DNA of 64,000 bases, taken from NCBI RefSeq assembly GCF_036895565.1, contig NZ_CP145904.1, forward strand, positions 3,224,001-3,288,000, read 5' to 3'. Made by a program: the position numbers and the translations under genes. This stretch comes from Flavobacterium sp. KS-LB2. GTDB taxonomy: Bacteria; Bacteroidota; Bacteroidia; Flavobacteriales; Flavobacteriaceae. How positions within the stretch are numbered: position 1 is the stretch's first letter; each line of letters opens with the position of its first letter. The notes beneath the pieces are model-generated. The model did no database searches. It was given only the letters and a program-made list of their open reading frames with translations, and was not told where the DNA came from. Shown here one piece after another: positions 35,029-44,575 of the stretch.

Positions 35029-36168
35029 TTAAAAAACAAAAGTACTCAACAATCGTAAGATTTCCGAAATTTCCTCATGAGAATTATAACTGTGTAAACA
35101 AAAACGCAAACGTTCCTGGCCTTCTGGAACAGTTGGTGAAAGGATCGCTTTCACATCAAATCCTTTTTCCTGCAGTTGGTTGGCGATAGTTTTTACTTTT
35201 TCATTTCCTGGAATAATTGCAGATTGTATCGCTGATTTACTTCGAACAAAAAGTGGTTTTAAGCCCAACATATTCTTTTCTTGATTGAAATAAATGATGT
35301 TTTCTCTTAATTTTAAAATTGAAACCGAATCTTTTTTTAATTGCTGGTAAGCAATCAAAATCGTAGCAACGGAATGTGGCGAAAGCCCTGTGGTATAAAT
35401 AAAACTTCGCGCAAAATTCACTAAATAATCCTTCAATTCAACCGAACCTAAAATGACGGCTCCATGACTACCCAATCCTTTACCGAAAGTCATGATGCGG
35501 GCAAAAACGTTATCTTGCAGTCCCAGCATTTGAACAAATCCTTCGCCTGTTGAACCAAAAACGCCCAAAGCATGCGCTTCATCAACAACAAGATAACACT
35601 GATGCTTAGTTGAAACCGAAACCAATTCTTCTAGATTTGGACAATCACCATCCATCGAAAAAACAGATTCGGTAACGATATAAATAGTGTTGTTCGGATT
35701 GCGTAAAATTAACTTTTCTAAATCTTCAAAATCATTATGGTTGAATTTATACGCTTTAGCATTCGATAGTTGAATTCCGTCGCGAATAGAAGCATGACAC
35801 AATTCATCATACAGAATCAAATCTCCTTTTTGTGGAACAGAACTAAAAAAACCAACATTGGCATCGTAACCCGAATTGAAAATTAATGCTGTTTCTGCTT
35901 CATGAAAACCAGCAATAAAAGCTTCTGTTTCTTGATACAATTTATGATTTCCTGATAATAATCGGGAACCAGTTGCTCCGTTTTGAATTATGGAATTATC
36001 AATTAAATACTGATGTGTCTCCTCAAAAATAATTTCTGACTTAGAGAAACCCAAATAATCATTAGAAGAAAAATCAATGCTTTTAATAGATAGCGGTAAT
36101 TTTCGTAATGCGTTATGCTGCTTTCGAATTTCAAGTTTAACGGATAGATTTTCTGGAAAATGTTTCAT
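35029..36168 (-). CDS. bioF: 8-amino-7-oxononanoate synthase
   Basis: BioF condenses pimeloyl-ACP (or CoA) with alanine to give KAPA, the first committed step of the biotin ring. The 379-residue protein from the ATG at 36168 begins MKHFPENLSVKLEIRKQHNALR. Visible motifs: SSNDYLGFS, NGATGSRLLSGNH, VDEAHALGVFG and the PLP lysine in MTFGKGLGSHGA. A longer start at 36237 would overlap the promoter element and adds unrelated sequence. It is the first gene of the biotin operon. Confidence 0.95.
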   Translation of the reverse strand: MKHFPENLSVKLEIRKQHNALRKLPLSIKSIDFSSNDYLGFSKSEIIFEETHQYLIDNSIIQNGATGSRLLSGNHKLYQETEAFIAGFHEAETALIFNSGYDANVGFFSSVPQKGDLILYDELCHASIRDGIQLSNAKAYKFNHNDFEDLEKLILRNPNNTIYIVTESVFSMDGDCPNLEELVSVSTKHQCYLVVDEAHALGVFGSTGEGFVQMLGLQDNVFARIMTFGKGLGSHGAVILGSVELKDYLVNFARSFIYTTGLSPHSVATILIAYQQLKKDSVSILKLRENIIYFNQEKNMLGLKPLFVRSKSAIQSAIIPGNEKVKTIANQLQEKGFDVKAILSPTVPEGQERLRFCLHSYNSHEEISEILRLLSTFVF

Positions 36169-36174
36169 AGTCAA

Positions 36175-36182
36175 CAAAAATA
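36175..36182 (-). promoter_or_regulatory. -7 element of the biotin operon
   Basis: TATTTTTG on the minus strand ends 6 bases before the bioF ATG, again implying a very short or absent leader. No TTG partner is clear and no BirA-type operator was recognised. Confidence 0.4.
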
Positions 36183-36462
36183 AGCATCTTTTTTGGTTTA
36201 TGAATTTTGGATCATTTTTGTTTACGGATTTGCTCAAATTAAAGATTTTTAAAACTGTAATTTTAATTCAGCATCATTTTTCAGTATTTACAAAATATGA
36301 TTCTTTAAAAATTAACAATTTAAAAACAGGACTGAAAAGAAAACATACAAATTTTTACGAAAACGGTTTCGATTTGAAATTTTCATAAATTTATGTTAAA
36401 AAAAACTTAAAATTAATATTGAAGGTGTTAAGCTGTGCAATTGTTTTTTACTTTCGACGAAT

Positions 36463-37002
36463 ATGAAACGAATTGCATCACTTTTTTTAATAGTATCGTT
36501 GTTTTACAACGTGATGGGATACTACCTAATGTTTGCTTATCAAGAAGAGCAAGCGTGGGTATCTTCTATGGAGAAAAAACACGATTCAGAGTTTCAAGTA
36601 ATCCAATTAAATGCCACCTTATACTCCTTTATCGAAGACACCGATTTTGAGTATGTAAATGAAGATGTAGTGATCAACAATAAAAGTTATCACATATTCA
36701 AGAAAAGAATTCAAAACAACATACTAAGTCTATACTACCTGCGCAATTCACATCAAGATGCAATCAGTCAAGATTTAAAAGATATTGTTGACAATCAGTT
36801 ATTCAATGGATCTTCCTCAAAAGAATCTCCAATGAAAAAACTCATGAAGTCTTTTATTAAAGATTATATTCCAAATAATGCTGTTTGCATGGATTTTTCT
36901 CTAGAAACAGTCCTAAATTCAACTCAATCTATTATTACGCCAAACCAGGCGTTAGATTCCGGATACATTTCAGTATCGTATTCACCACCCGATTTCGTTT
37001 AA
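36463..37002 (+). CDS. Small exported protein of unknown function
   Basis: The 179-residue product has an N-terminal hydrophobic signal (MKRIASLFLIVSLFYNVMGYYLMF) and a mature part with no recognised domain; VVINNKSYHIFKKRIQNN and a C-terminal VSYSPPDFV are the most distinctive stretches. Proteins of this general type (short signal with YN.GYY, followed by a charged region) occur near outer-membrane transporter genes in Bacteroidetes, to my recollection. Here it precedes, by 488 bases, an operon with two barrel candidates. An envelope role is inferred only. Confidence 0.7.
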   Translation: MKRIASLFLIVSLFYNVMGYYLMFAYQEEQAWVSSMEKKHDSEFQVIQLNATLYSFIEDTDFEYVNEDVVINNKSYHIFKKRIQNNILSLYYLRNSHQDAISQDLKDIVDNQLFNGSSSKESPMKKLMKSFIKDYIPNNAVCMDFSLETVLNSTQSIITPNQALDSGYISVSYSPPDFV

Positions 37003-37129
37003 ATCTTCTTTCTTTTTAGTGGAATCATTCGCTTTTATCTGGCATTTGTAAAACCAAGATACTTCACGATTGCTTTTGGCTAAAGCTGTACATTTATTAC
37101 ATTCTTTTAATAGAAATTATGCCCGTTAA

Positions 37130-37202
37130 AAATGCAAAATAGTCTTTTGTATTTTCTGAATTCATCTTTTTTTGAATGATTTCATAGGCCTATTTTGCAT
37201 TT
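37130..37202. repeat. 13-base inverted repeat in the 488-base gap before the barrel operon
   Basis: AAATGCAAAATAG (37130-37142) and its exact complement CTATTTTGCATTT (37190-37202) enclose 47 bases that include a smaller ATTCA/TGAAT hairpin. No open frame was found in 37003-37490. It may be the terminator of the gene ending at 37002 or a regulatory structure. Confidence 0.45.
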
Positions 37203-37490
37203 CTATTCTGGTATATTTTGTACAACTAGCTTTCAGAATCATGACTTAGATTGATTTACAAATTCAAAAATGGATTTATAAAACAGTTCTTTATTTCAAA
37301 GACAACCTTTAATCTATCCATTTCGCCTTGTAAATCCAAAGAAATTATTTGGCGAAAGCCAACAGTAAATCTTGTTTTTAAGCGACACTAACAATCAAAC
37401 AACCATTATTATTTTTAACACCGACCTTCTTTTAGGAAGAAGTTGTTGTTAACCTTTTTATACAATTAACCATTCTAAAAAACCAAAAAC

Positions 37491-38618
37491 TTGAAAAATT
37501 TATCCGTTATACAATCCGTTTGTATTTTTATCCTATTCCTCACAATTGCTTTTAACACCCAAAACATATCAGCACAAGGATGTGTCGCTATCAAAGGTAA
37601 TGCGACAAGTTGCATGTCGATTCATGCTGACAGCACTAACGTTTCTGGATGGCAATTTGCCAGTAGCGGACGCTATTTTAGATCATTCAGACACTTTTCT
37701 GGAACAGAGGAAAACAAAGACAGATTAGTGCAAAAAACAGAAGTTATCAATTACACCTCCGTTTTCAATCTTTCACTCACCAGAATATTAAATAACCGTT
37801 GGTCCGTTATGGTCGATCTTCCTATTTCAAACAATGTTCGCTCTTCGTTGTACGAACATGGCTTGGTAAACGGCACTTATGTAAAAAGAGAACGAAATTC
37901 AACAAGTTCATTTGGTATTGGCGATATTAGATTTGCAGCTTATAGATGGATTTTAGACCCGGCAAAAAGCACCAAAGGAAACATACAACTAGGATTAGGG
38001 ATAAAATTACCAACCGGTGATTATAACTACAAAGATTATTTTTACAATGTAGGTCCAAACGGAACAAAAGAGTTGCGTCCTGTAGATCAATCTATCCAGT
38101 TAGGAGACGGCGGTACCGGATTTACATTTGAAGTAAACACCTTTTACAACTTCATAGAAAACTTTGGAGTTTACGGTAATTTCTATTATTTGATAAATCC
38201 ACGTGAACAAAACGGAACGAGAACCTACAGAGAAACACTAGCATCACGACTTGCTAACGAAGCGATTATGAGTGTGCCAGATCAATACATGTTTAGAGCT
38301 GGTTTTAATTATGCTGTCAATCAAGTAAAAGGTTTGTCTGTAGCTGCTGGTGCTCGATTAGAAGGGATTCCCGTTTATGACCTTGTTGGTGGAAGCGGAG
38401 ACTTCCGTCGTCCGGGATACATCTGGTCTGTAGAACCTTCCGTAAACTATGAATATAAAAAAGTTATCCTGTTTGCATCAGTACCGTTTGCAGTGGTTCG
38501 CAACCGTACGCAAAGTGTAACCGACAAAGAAAATTCTGTAACAACAGGTACTCATGTTCAAGGTGATGCAGCATTTGCTGATTATACCATTAACATTGGT
38601 ATATCGACCAGATTTTAA
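37491..38618 (+). CDS. Outer-membrane beta-barrel candidate (transporter-like), copy 1
   Basis: The frame begins at a TTG (37491) giving a clear signal peptide (KNLSVIQSVCIFILFLTIAFNTQNISAQ in segments, about residues 2-29); no in-frame ATG precedes the mature part. The 375-residue product is built of alternating amphipathic strands and ends in an aromatic residue (INIGISTRF), as outer-membrane barrels do. Motifs such as FGIGDIRFAAYRW and LGLGIKLPTGDYNY resemble phenol-degradation-type 'transporter' barrels. It begins an operon with a second barrel and a haloperoxidase-like lipoprotein. Substrate unknown. Confidence 0.75.
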   Translation: MKNLSVIQSVCIFILFLTIAFNTQNISAQGCVAIKGNATSCMSIHADSTNVSGWQFASSGRYFRSFRHFSGTEENKDRLVQKTEVINYTSVFNLSLTRILNNRWSVMVDLPISNNVRSSLYEHGLVNGTYVKRERNSTSSFGIGDIRFAAYRWILDPAKSTKGNIQLGLGIKLPTGDYNYKDYFYNVGPNGTKELRPVDQSIQLGDGGTGFTFEVNTFYNFIENFGVYGNFYYLINPREQNGTRTYRETLASRLANEAIMSVPDQYMFRAGFNYAVNQVKGLSVAAGARLEGIPVYDLVGGSGDFRRPGYIWSVEPSVNYEYKKVILFASVPFAVVRNRTQSVTDKENSVTTGTHVQGDAAFADYTINIGISTRF

Positions 38619-38699
38619 TATTAGTTGTAGTAGCAAAATATAAACAATATATTTTGAAACAATAAAACACCAAACCATTAACCAAAAACCATTTTTTTG

Positions 38700-39623
38700 A
38701 TGAAAAAAATTTATCTGAGTTGCCTGCTGTTGGCACCTTTGTTTATAAATGCTCAAACTGAGATTGACGGCATTATGATGAGCAAAAACAATTTTTGTTT
38801 TGGAGCTGTATACCAACATAGCAGTTGGGACGAATATTGGGAAGGAACATTTAAAAGAGAAAATCTTAATCTGGGTACTGTTACTACAAAATCAGTTACC
38901 TTAAATGGAAACTATGGTGTTTCTGATAAATTGAATATCATTTTCAGTCTTCCTTATGTAGAAACAAAAGCTTCTGCAGGAACAATGGAAGGTCAAAAAG
39001 GATTACAAGATCTATCGTTAACAATAAAATACATGCCTTTTGAAAAAACAATTGGAAAAGCCACCTACTCTTTATATGCTTTAGGAGGTCTTTCGGCTCC
39101 GGTTTCTGATTATTCAGCTGATTATTTGCCTTTAAGTCTTGGTCTAAAAAGCAAGACAGCGTCTTTACGATTGATGGGTGATTATCAAAGAGGTCATTTT
39201 TTCACCACGCTATCTGGAGCGTATGTAAAAAGAGCCAATATTACTATTGAGAGAGACTCCTATTACACAAACGAAATGCACTACACTAATGAAGTTGACA
39301 TGCCTGACGTTATTTCGGTAAACTTTAGAGTAGGATATCGCTCGAATAGGTTAATTGCCGAAGCTATACTGGACAACTGGGTTACACAATCTGGAGGATT
39401 TGACATTACAACAAACAATATGCCTTTTCCAAGCAACACTATGAATGCGTTAAAAGTAGGCGTGAACAGTAAATATACACTCAAGAAAATACCGGCATTA
39501 TCTATTATTGGAGGATGCAATTTTGTTACAGAGGGCAGAAATATTGGACAATCAAATACCTTTTATGGTGGTTTATTTTATATCCTTAATTTAAAAAAAA
39601 CAACTCAAGAAAATGAAAAATAA
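38700..39623 (+). CDS. Outer-membrane beta-barrel candidate, copy 2
   Basis: This 307-residue protein starts at the ATG at 38700 with a signal peptide (MKKIYLSCLLLAPLFINAQ). The mature part has alternating strands with recurring YGVSDKLNIIFSLPYVETKAS, YALGGLSAPVSDY and NFRVGYRSNRLIAEAILDNW, again typical of a transporter-like barrel. It overlaps the next gene by 11 bases, so translation is coupled to the lipoprotein that follows. It is distantly like copy 1 in pattern but not an obvious recent duplicate. Substrate unknown. Confidence 0.75.
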   Translation: MKKIYLSCLLLAPLFINAQTEIDGIMMSKNNFCFGAVYQHSSWDEYWEGTFKRENLNLGTVTTKSVTLNGNYGVSDKLNIIFSLPYVETKASAGTMEGQKGLQDLSLTIKYMPFEKTIGKATYSLYALGGLSAPVSDYSADYLPLSLGLKSKTASLRLMGDYQRGHFFTTLSGAYVKRANITIERDSYYTNEMHYTNEVDMPDVISVNFRVGYRSNRLIAEAILDNWVTQSGGFDITTNNMPFPSNTMNALKVGVNSKYTLKKIPALSIIGGCNFVTEGRNIGQSNTFYGGLFYILNLKKTTQENEK

Positions 39624-41169
39624 AATACAAAAAATAGTCTATAACAGTCTTTTGGTTTTGTTTCTTACGTTGAACTATTCTTGTAGTGATGAGTTAACAG
39701 AACGCAACGAACAATTTCCTCAATTAAATCCAGCAAATACAGACGAATTAGCGGGAACTTGGAAAACATTCCTATTGACTACACCGGATGAATTCTCTTT
39801 GGATGCACCAATCGCAACTACCGCAGCTGCATTTACAAGAGAAATTAACGAAATAAAAAGCTATCAGGCAAGCATAACGCCAGAGCAGAAAAAAAAAATA
39901 AAATACTGGAGTGCTGGAGGTGTTTTACGTTGGAATGAAATCATGCGAACATTAGTGGCAAGACACAATCGTCCGCCATATCAAAATGAAGACGGAACTT
40001 ATCCTGCACCATCTGCGGCAAATCCATTTTCGAATCCTGAATTTCCTTTTTCAAATCCTCCATATGCAGCCAGAGCTTATGCTTATGTAAGTGCGGCACA
40101 ATACGATGCGATGATTGCAACTTGGCATTATAAAAAACTATATAATAGAGCTGCACCTTTTACAGTTGATGCTACTTTACCGGTTTTAATTCCAAAAAGC
40201 ACCTTACCATCATATCCATCTGAAGATGCTGTTTTAGCAGGAGTTACGGTTGAATTATTAAAATTATTGTTCCCAACAGAAATCGCTTACATACAAGAAA
40301 AGGCAGAGGAACAAAAATTATATCGCATTATCAGTGGTGCCAATGTTCGAAGTGATGTTGATGCAGGAATTATTTTAGGCAGAAAAATTGCAGGCAAATT
40401 TATCGCCAGAGCGGCTTCTGATGGAACTGGAGCAGCTATAGGCAATCAAGCGCTTTGGACTCAACTGGAAAGTCAAACTGCTGCCACTGGAGAAACACCA
40501 TGGAAATCTTTGGAATTACCCGTAAGACCACCTATGCTACCATTATTTGGAAAAGTAAAATCATTTTTAATGACTCCAGAAATGGTTGTTGCCAGTCGCC
40601 CAGCTCCACCGCCTTCTACAAAATCAGAACAATTTGCAAAAGAATTAGCTGAAGTAAAAAGCTATGGGAAAAATGCCACCAAAAAGAACATGCAAATCGT
40701 TACTTTTTGGGCTGATGGTGTGGGAACTTATACGCCACCCGGACACTGGAATGCAATTGCCTCAGACTCGTTTGTAGCACAAAATTATAGCGAAGTACGA
40801 TGGGCAAGAAATCTTGCTTTATTAAATATTGCTATGATGGATGCTGCTATCAGCTGTTGGGATGCTAAATATACGTACTTTAATCCAAGACCGTCACAAG
40901 TAGATCCGTCAATAAAAACATTGACAGGAACTCCAAATTTCCCTTCCTATGTATCAGGACACTCTACTTTTAGCGGTGCAGCTTGTACGGTTTTATCGCA
41001 CATAATTCCAACCAAAAAAGCAGCATATGAAGCCATGGCAACAGAAGCGTCAAATTCTAGAATGTTTGGATGCATTCACTACAGAAGCGATTGTGAAAAA
41101 GGACTTGAATTAGGCGAAAAAGTAGGTGGTTTTGCTGTAGCAAGAGCCCTTACTGATGGTGCCGAATAA
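39613..41169 (+). CDS. Vanadium-haloperoxidase/PAP2-like lipoprotein with a decayed N-terminal copy
   Basis: The 518-residue product is a lipoprotein (Cys24 in LNYSC). The C-terminal half has the PAP2/vanadium haloperoxidase active site: K419-x6-R426-P, S448-G-H450, and S482-R483-x5-H489-x3-D493. The N-terminal half (about 75-270) aligns with it: IKSYQASIT with VKSYGKNAT, ARAYAYVSAAQYDAMIATW with ARNLALLNIAMMDAAISCW, LPSYPSED with FPSYVSGH, and ANVRSDVDAG with IHYRSDCEKG. The catalytic residues are lost there (SGH becomes SED, His becomes Asn). It could be a phosphatase or a haloperoxidase; motifs cannot separate these. It overlaps the second barrel gene. Confidence 0.85.
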   Translation: MKNKIQKIVYNSLLVLFLTLNYSCSDELTERNEQFPQLNPANTDELAGTWKTFLLTTPDEFSLDAPIATTAAAFTREINEIKSYQASITPEQKKKIKYWSAGGVLRWNEIMRTLVARHNRPPYQNEDGTYPAPSAANPFSNPEFPFSNPPYAARAYAYVSAAQYDAMIATWHYKKLYNRAAPFTVDATLPVLIPKSTLPSYPSEDAVLAGVTVELLKLLFPTEIAYIQEKAEEQKLYRIISGANVRSDVDAGIILGRKIAGKFIARAASDGTGAAIGNQALWTQLESQTAATGETPWKSLELPVRPPMLPLFGKVKSFLMTPEMVVASRPAPPPSTKSEQFAKELAEVKSYGKNATKKNMQIVTFWADGVGTYTPPGHWNAIASDSFVAQNYSEVRWARNLALLNIAMMDAAISCWDAKYTYFNPRPSQVDPSIKTLTGTPNFPSYVSGHSTFSGAACTVLSHIIPTKKAAYEAMATEASNSRMFGCIHYRSDCEKGLELGEKVGGFAVARALTDGAE

Positions 41170-41231
41170 CATAAAATAATTAAGTTGATACTTTGTTTTA
41201 ATGGTTTGTTTTAAAAATTCTTTATCAGCTC

Positions 41232-41268
41232 AAGCCTAACAGACGTTGGAAACCTGTTAGGCTTTTTT
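41232..41268 (+). terminator. Intrinsic terminator after the haloperoxidase-like gene
   Basis: AAGCCTAACAG and CTGTTAGGCTT pair around an 11-base loop followed by a T run, 62 bases after the stop at 41169. Confidence 0.8.
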
Positions 41269-41292
41269 ATAAAAAACTAAAACTACTATATT

Positions 41293-41760
41293 ATGAAAAT
41301 ACTATTTGAAGGCTTATATTTTAGATTTAGTCACAAGATGGAGCAACACAGCATCAATATCATGCGGATTTCTCTCGCTGTTGTTTACATTTGGTTTGGT
41401 GCTTTAAAAATTTTCGGCATGAGTCCCGCCGGCGAATTAGTAGAACAAACCGTTTATTGGTTTGAACCTGAAATATTCATTCCAATTCTTGGTATTTGCG
41501 AAGTACTTATAGGTCTTGGTTTACTTATAAAACGGCTCATTCCTTATACCATTGTATTGTTGTTAATGCATATGGCAGCTACATTTTTCCCTATTTTTAT
41601 TCTAAAAACCATCTGTTTTGATGCTTTTCCTTACTGTCCTACTTTGGCTGGACAATACATTATCAAAAATCTGATTCTGATTTCTGGAGCTCTTGTGGTT
41701 GCAGGGAAATACAATGAAAAATATTATACCGAAATGAATTTGGAATTAAGCGAAAAATAA
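41293..41760 (+). CDS. DoxX-like membrane protein
   Basis: The 155-residue protein has four predicted helices and DoxX/YkgB-type features: VVYIWFGALKIFGMSPAGELVEQTVYWF (about residues 30-57 in segments), GICEVLIGLGLLI and AGQYIIKNLILISGAL. Members are small membrane proteins of unclear function, sometimes linked to sulfur or respiratory chemistry. It lies 24 bases after a terminator and 93 bases before an acetyltransferase gene, so it may be expressed alone. No specific function is proposed. Confidence 0.75.
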   Translation: MKILFEGLYFRFSHKMEQHSINIMRISLAVVYIWFGALKIFGMSPAGELVEQTVYWFEPEIFIPILGICEVLIGLGLLIKRLIPYTIVLLLMHMAATFFPIFILKTICFDAFPYCPTLAGQYIIKNLILISGALVVAGKYNEKYYTEMNLELSEK

Positions 41761-41853
41761 AATCTTAATCCATTTCAATCAATCAAAGATTCCTTAATTT
41801 TATAATTACAGATAGTAAAATACCATTCATTAATCAGTGATCAATATAATCAA

Positions 41854-42396
41854 ATGAAAGCTATACTTTATAAAAGAGCGTCAACTCTAGACGAACTGGA
41901 ACAAATCAGAACACTACAATTACAAAATAGCTCACAGAATATAAGTTCTGAAGAAAAACTTCAAGAAGGATTTGTTACTGTACAACACTCCGTAGCGTTA
42001 TTAGAACAAATGAATTCTGCCTGCGCTCACATTGTTTCCAAAGACAATGATATCGTAGTAGGTTTTGCATTGGTAATGCTTTCTAGCTTTAGGAACGAAA
42101 TTGAGGTTCTTATTCCAATGTTTGAAAGAATCGATGAATTAGTACCTAAAGACAACACCTATGTTGTAATGGGGCAAATTTGCGTAGATAAAAACTACAG
42201 AAAACAGGGGATATTCCGAGGACTTTATCATTTTTACAAAGAGGAACTGCACCATGAATTTGATTATTTAATCACTGAAGTTGCTACTATAAACCTTCGT
42301 TCCATGCAAGCACACGAAGCCATTGGATTCAAAATAATTGACACTTATCAAGAAGATGGGATTGTTTGGAATATCATGCTTTGGGATTGGACATAA
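41854..42396 (+). CDS. GNAT-family N-acetyltransferase
   Basis: The 180-residue product has the GNAT fold: VVGFALVMLSSF (about residues 66-77), the acetyl-CoA loop GQICVDKNYRKQGIFRGLYHFYKEEL (Q/RxxG-type, about 109-134 in segments), and ATINLRSMQAHEAIGFKIIDTY (about 144-165). This region with an H-x4-G-F motif is usual for substrate-unspecified acetyltransferases. Substrate unknown. It converges on atpC with a shared terminator. Confidence 0.85.
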   Translation: MKAILYKRASTLDELEQIRTLQLQNSSQNISSEEKLQEGFVTVQHSVALLEQMNSACAHIVSKDNDIVVGFALVMLSSFRNEIEVLIPMFERIDELVPKDNTYVVMGQICVDKNYRKQGIFRGLYHFYKEELHHEFDYLITEVATINLRSMQAHEAIGFKIIDTYQEDGIVWNIMLWDWT

Positions 42397-42398
42397 AA

Positions 42399-42423
42399 AA
42401 AGCCTAACATTACGTTAGGCTTT
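42399..42423. terminator. Bidirectional terminator between the GNAT gene and atpC
   Basis: AAAGCCTAAC and GTTAGGCTTT pair around a 5-base loop in the 50-base convergent gap and can act in both directions. Confidence 0.75.
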
Positions 42424-42446
42424 CATTTTGTATTGTAGTTATTACT

Positions 42447-42728
42447 TTAATCTGCTAAAATAATAACTTTATTGTCTTTCATTTCAATTGTTCCTGAATT
42501 GATAGCCAGCGAATAATTTTGAGCATCTAGCTTCGTGAATTTACTCGCCACTTCTTTTGCGAAAGCAAAATTAGAAGCTGTAATTTTCACAACACCTTTT
42601 CCTAAAATAGAAACGATTGGCGCGTGGTTATTCAAAATCTGAAAGCTTCCATCAACTCCTGGCAATGTAACTGAAGTTACTTCTGCTGAAAATAATTTTG
42701 CTTCGGGTGATACTATTTCTAATAACAT
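42447..42728 (-). CDS. atpC: F-type ATP synthase subunit epsilon
   Basis: Epsilon is part of the central stalk of F1 and can inhibit ATP hydrolysis. The 93-residue product has the N-terminal beta-sandwich (LEIVSPEAKLFSAEVTSVTLPGVDGSFQILNNHAPIVSILG in segments) and stops without the usual two-helix C-terminal domain, so it is a short form, as in other Bacteroidetes. It lies 80 bases behind atpD; the remaining atp genes are not in the window. Confidence 0.93.
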   Translation of the reverse strand: MLLEIVSPEAKLFSAEVTSVTLPGVDGSFQILNNHAPIVSILGKGVVKITASNFAFAKEVASKFTKLDAQNYSLAINSGTIEMKDNKVIILAD

Positions 42729-42738
42729 ATTTCTTTTT

Positions 42739-42804
42739 AGTTTAAAGTTTAAAGTTTAGAAGTTTAAAGTTACGAGTGAACCTTAAACTTTAAACTTTTA
42801 AACT
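42739..42804. repeat. GTTTAAA heptamer repeats forming a hairpin between atpD and atpC
   Basis: GTTTAAA-type heptamers run from 42740 to 42771, and their complement TTTAAACTT-type repeats from 42783 to 42804. The two arms pair over about 20 bases with one bulge. The hairpin fills nearly the whole 80-base gap. Confidence 0.55.
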
Positions 42805-42808
42805 AATT

Positions 42809-44323
<1,515 letters not shown>

Positions 44324-44404
44324 TTATGTATTTATTAAATAGCTATTTAGGTTTATGAAATAGTACCAACCGAATCGTATCGATTAAATGCTTTTTTCAG
44401 AGCG

Positions 44405-44434
44405 CAAAGATAATTTTTTAAAATATAAAATCAA
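44405..44434 (-). promoter_or_regulatory. Promoter of atpD-atpC
   Basis: TTG (44434-44432), 19 bases, then TATCTTTG (44412-44405) on the minus strand: an exact fit to the Bacteroidetes consensus. The leader is about 80 bases. Confidence 0.65.
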
Positions 44435-44522
44435 TTATTTTTTTATAAAAAAAGGATATTTTTAATCGATAATGGTGAAATGACTTAGAAACAGACAAAA
44501 GATAGCAATATCCTCAAAAATA

Positions 44523-44555
44523 AAAAACCATCACGTCAAAAAACGGATGGTTTTT
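44523..44555 (-). terminator. Terminator after the SGNH-hydrolase gene
   Basis: AAAAACCATC and GATGGTTTTT pair around a 13-base loop, 21 bases past the stop codon, with T runs on both strands. Confidence 0.7.
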
Positions 44556-44575
44556 ATAAAAAAATAAAATTATAA

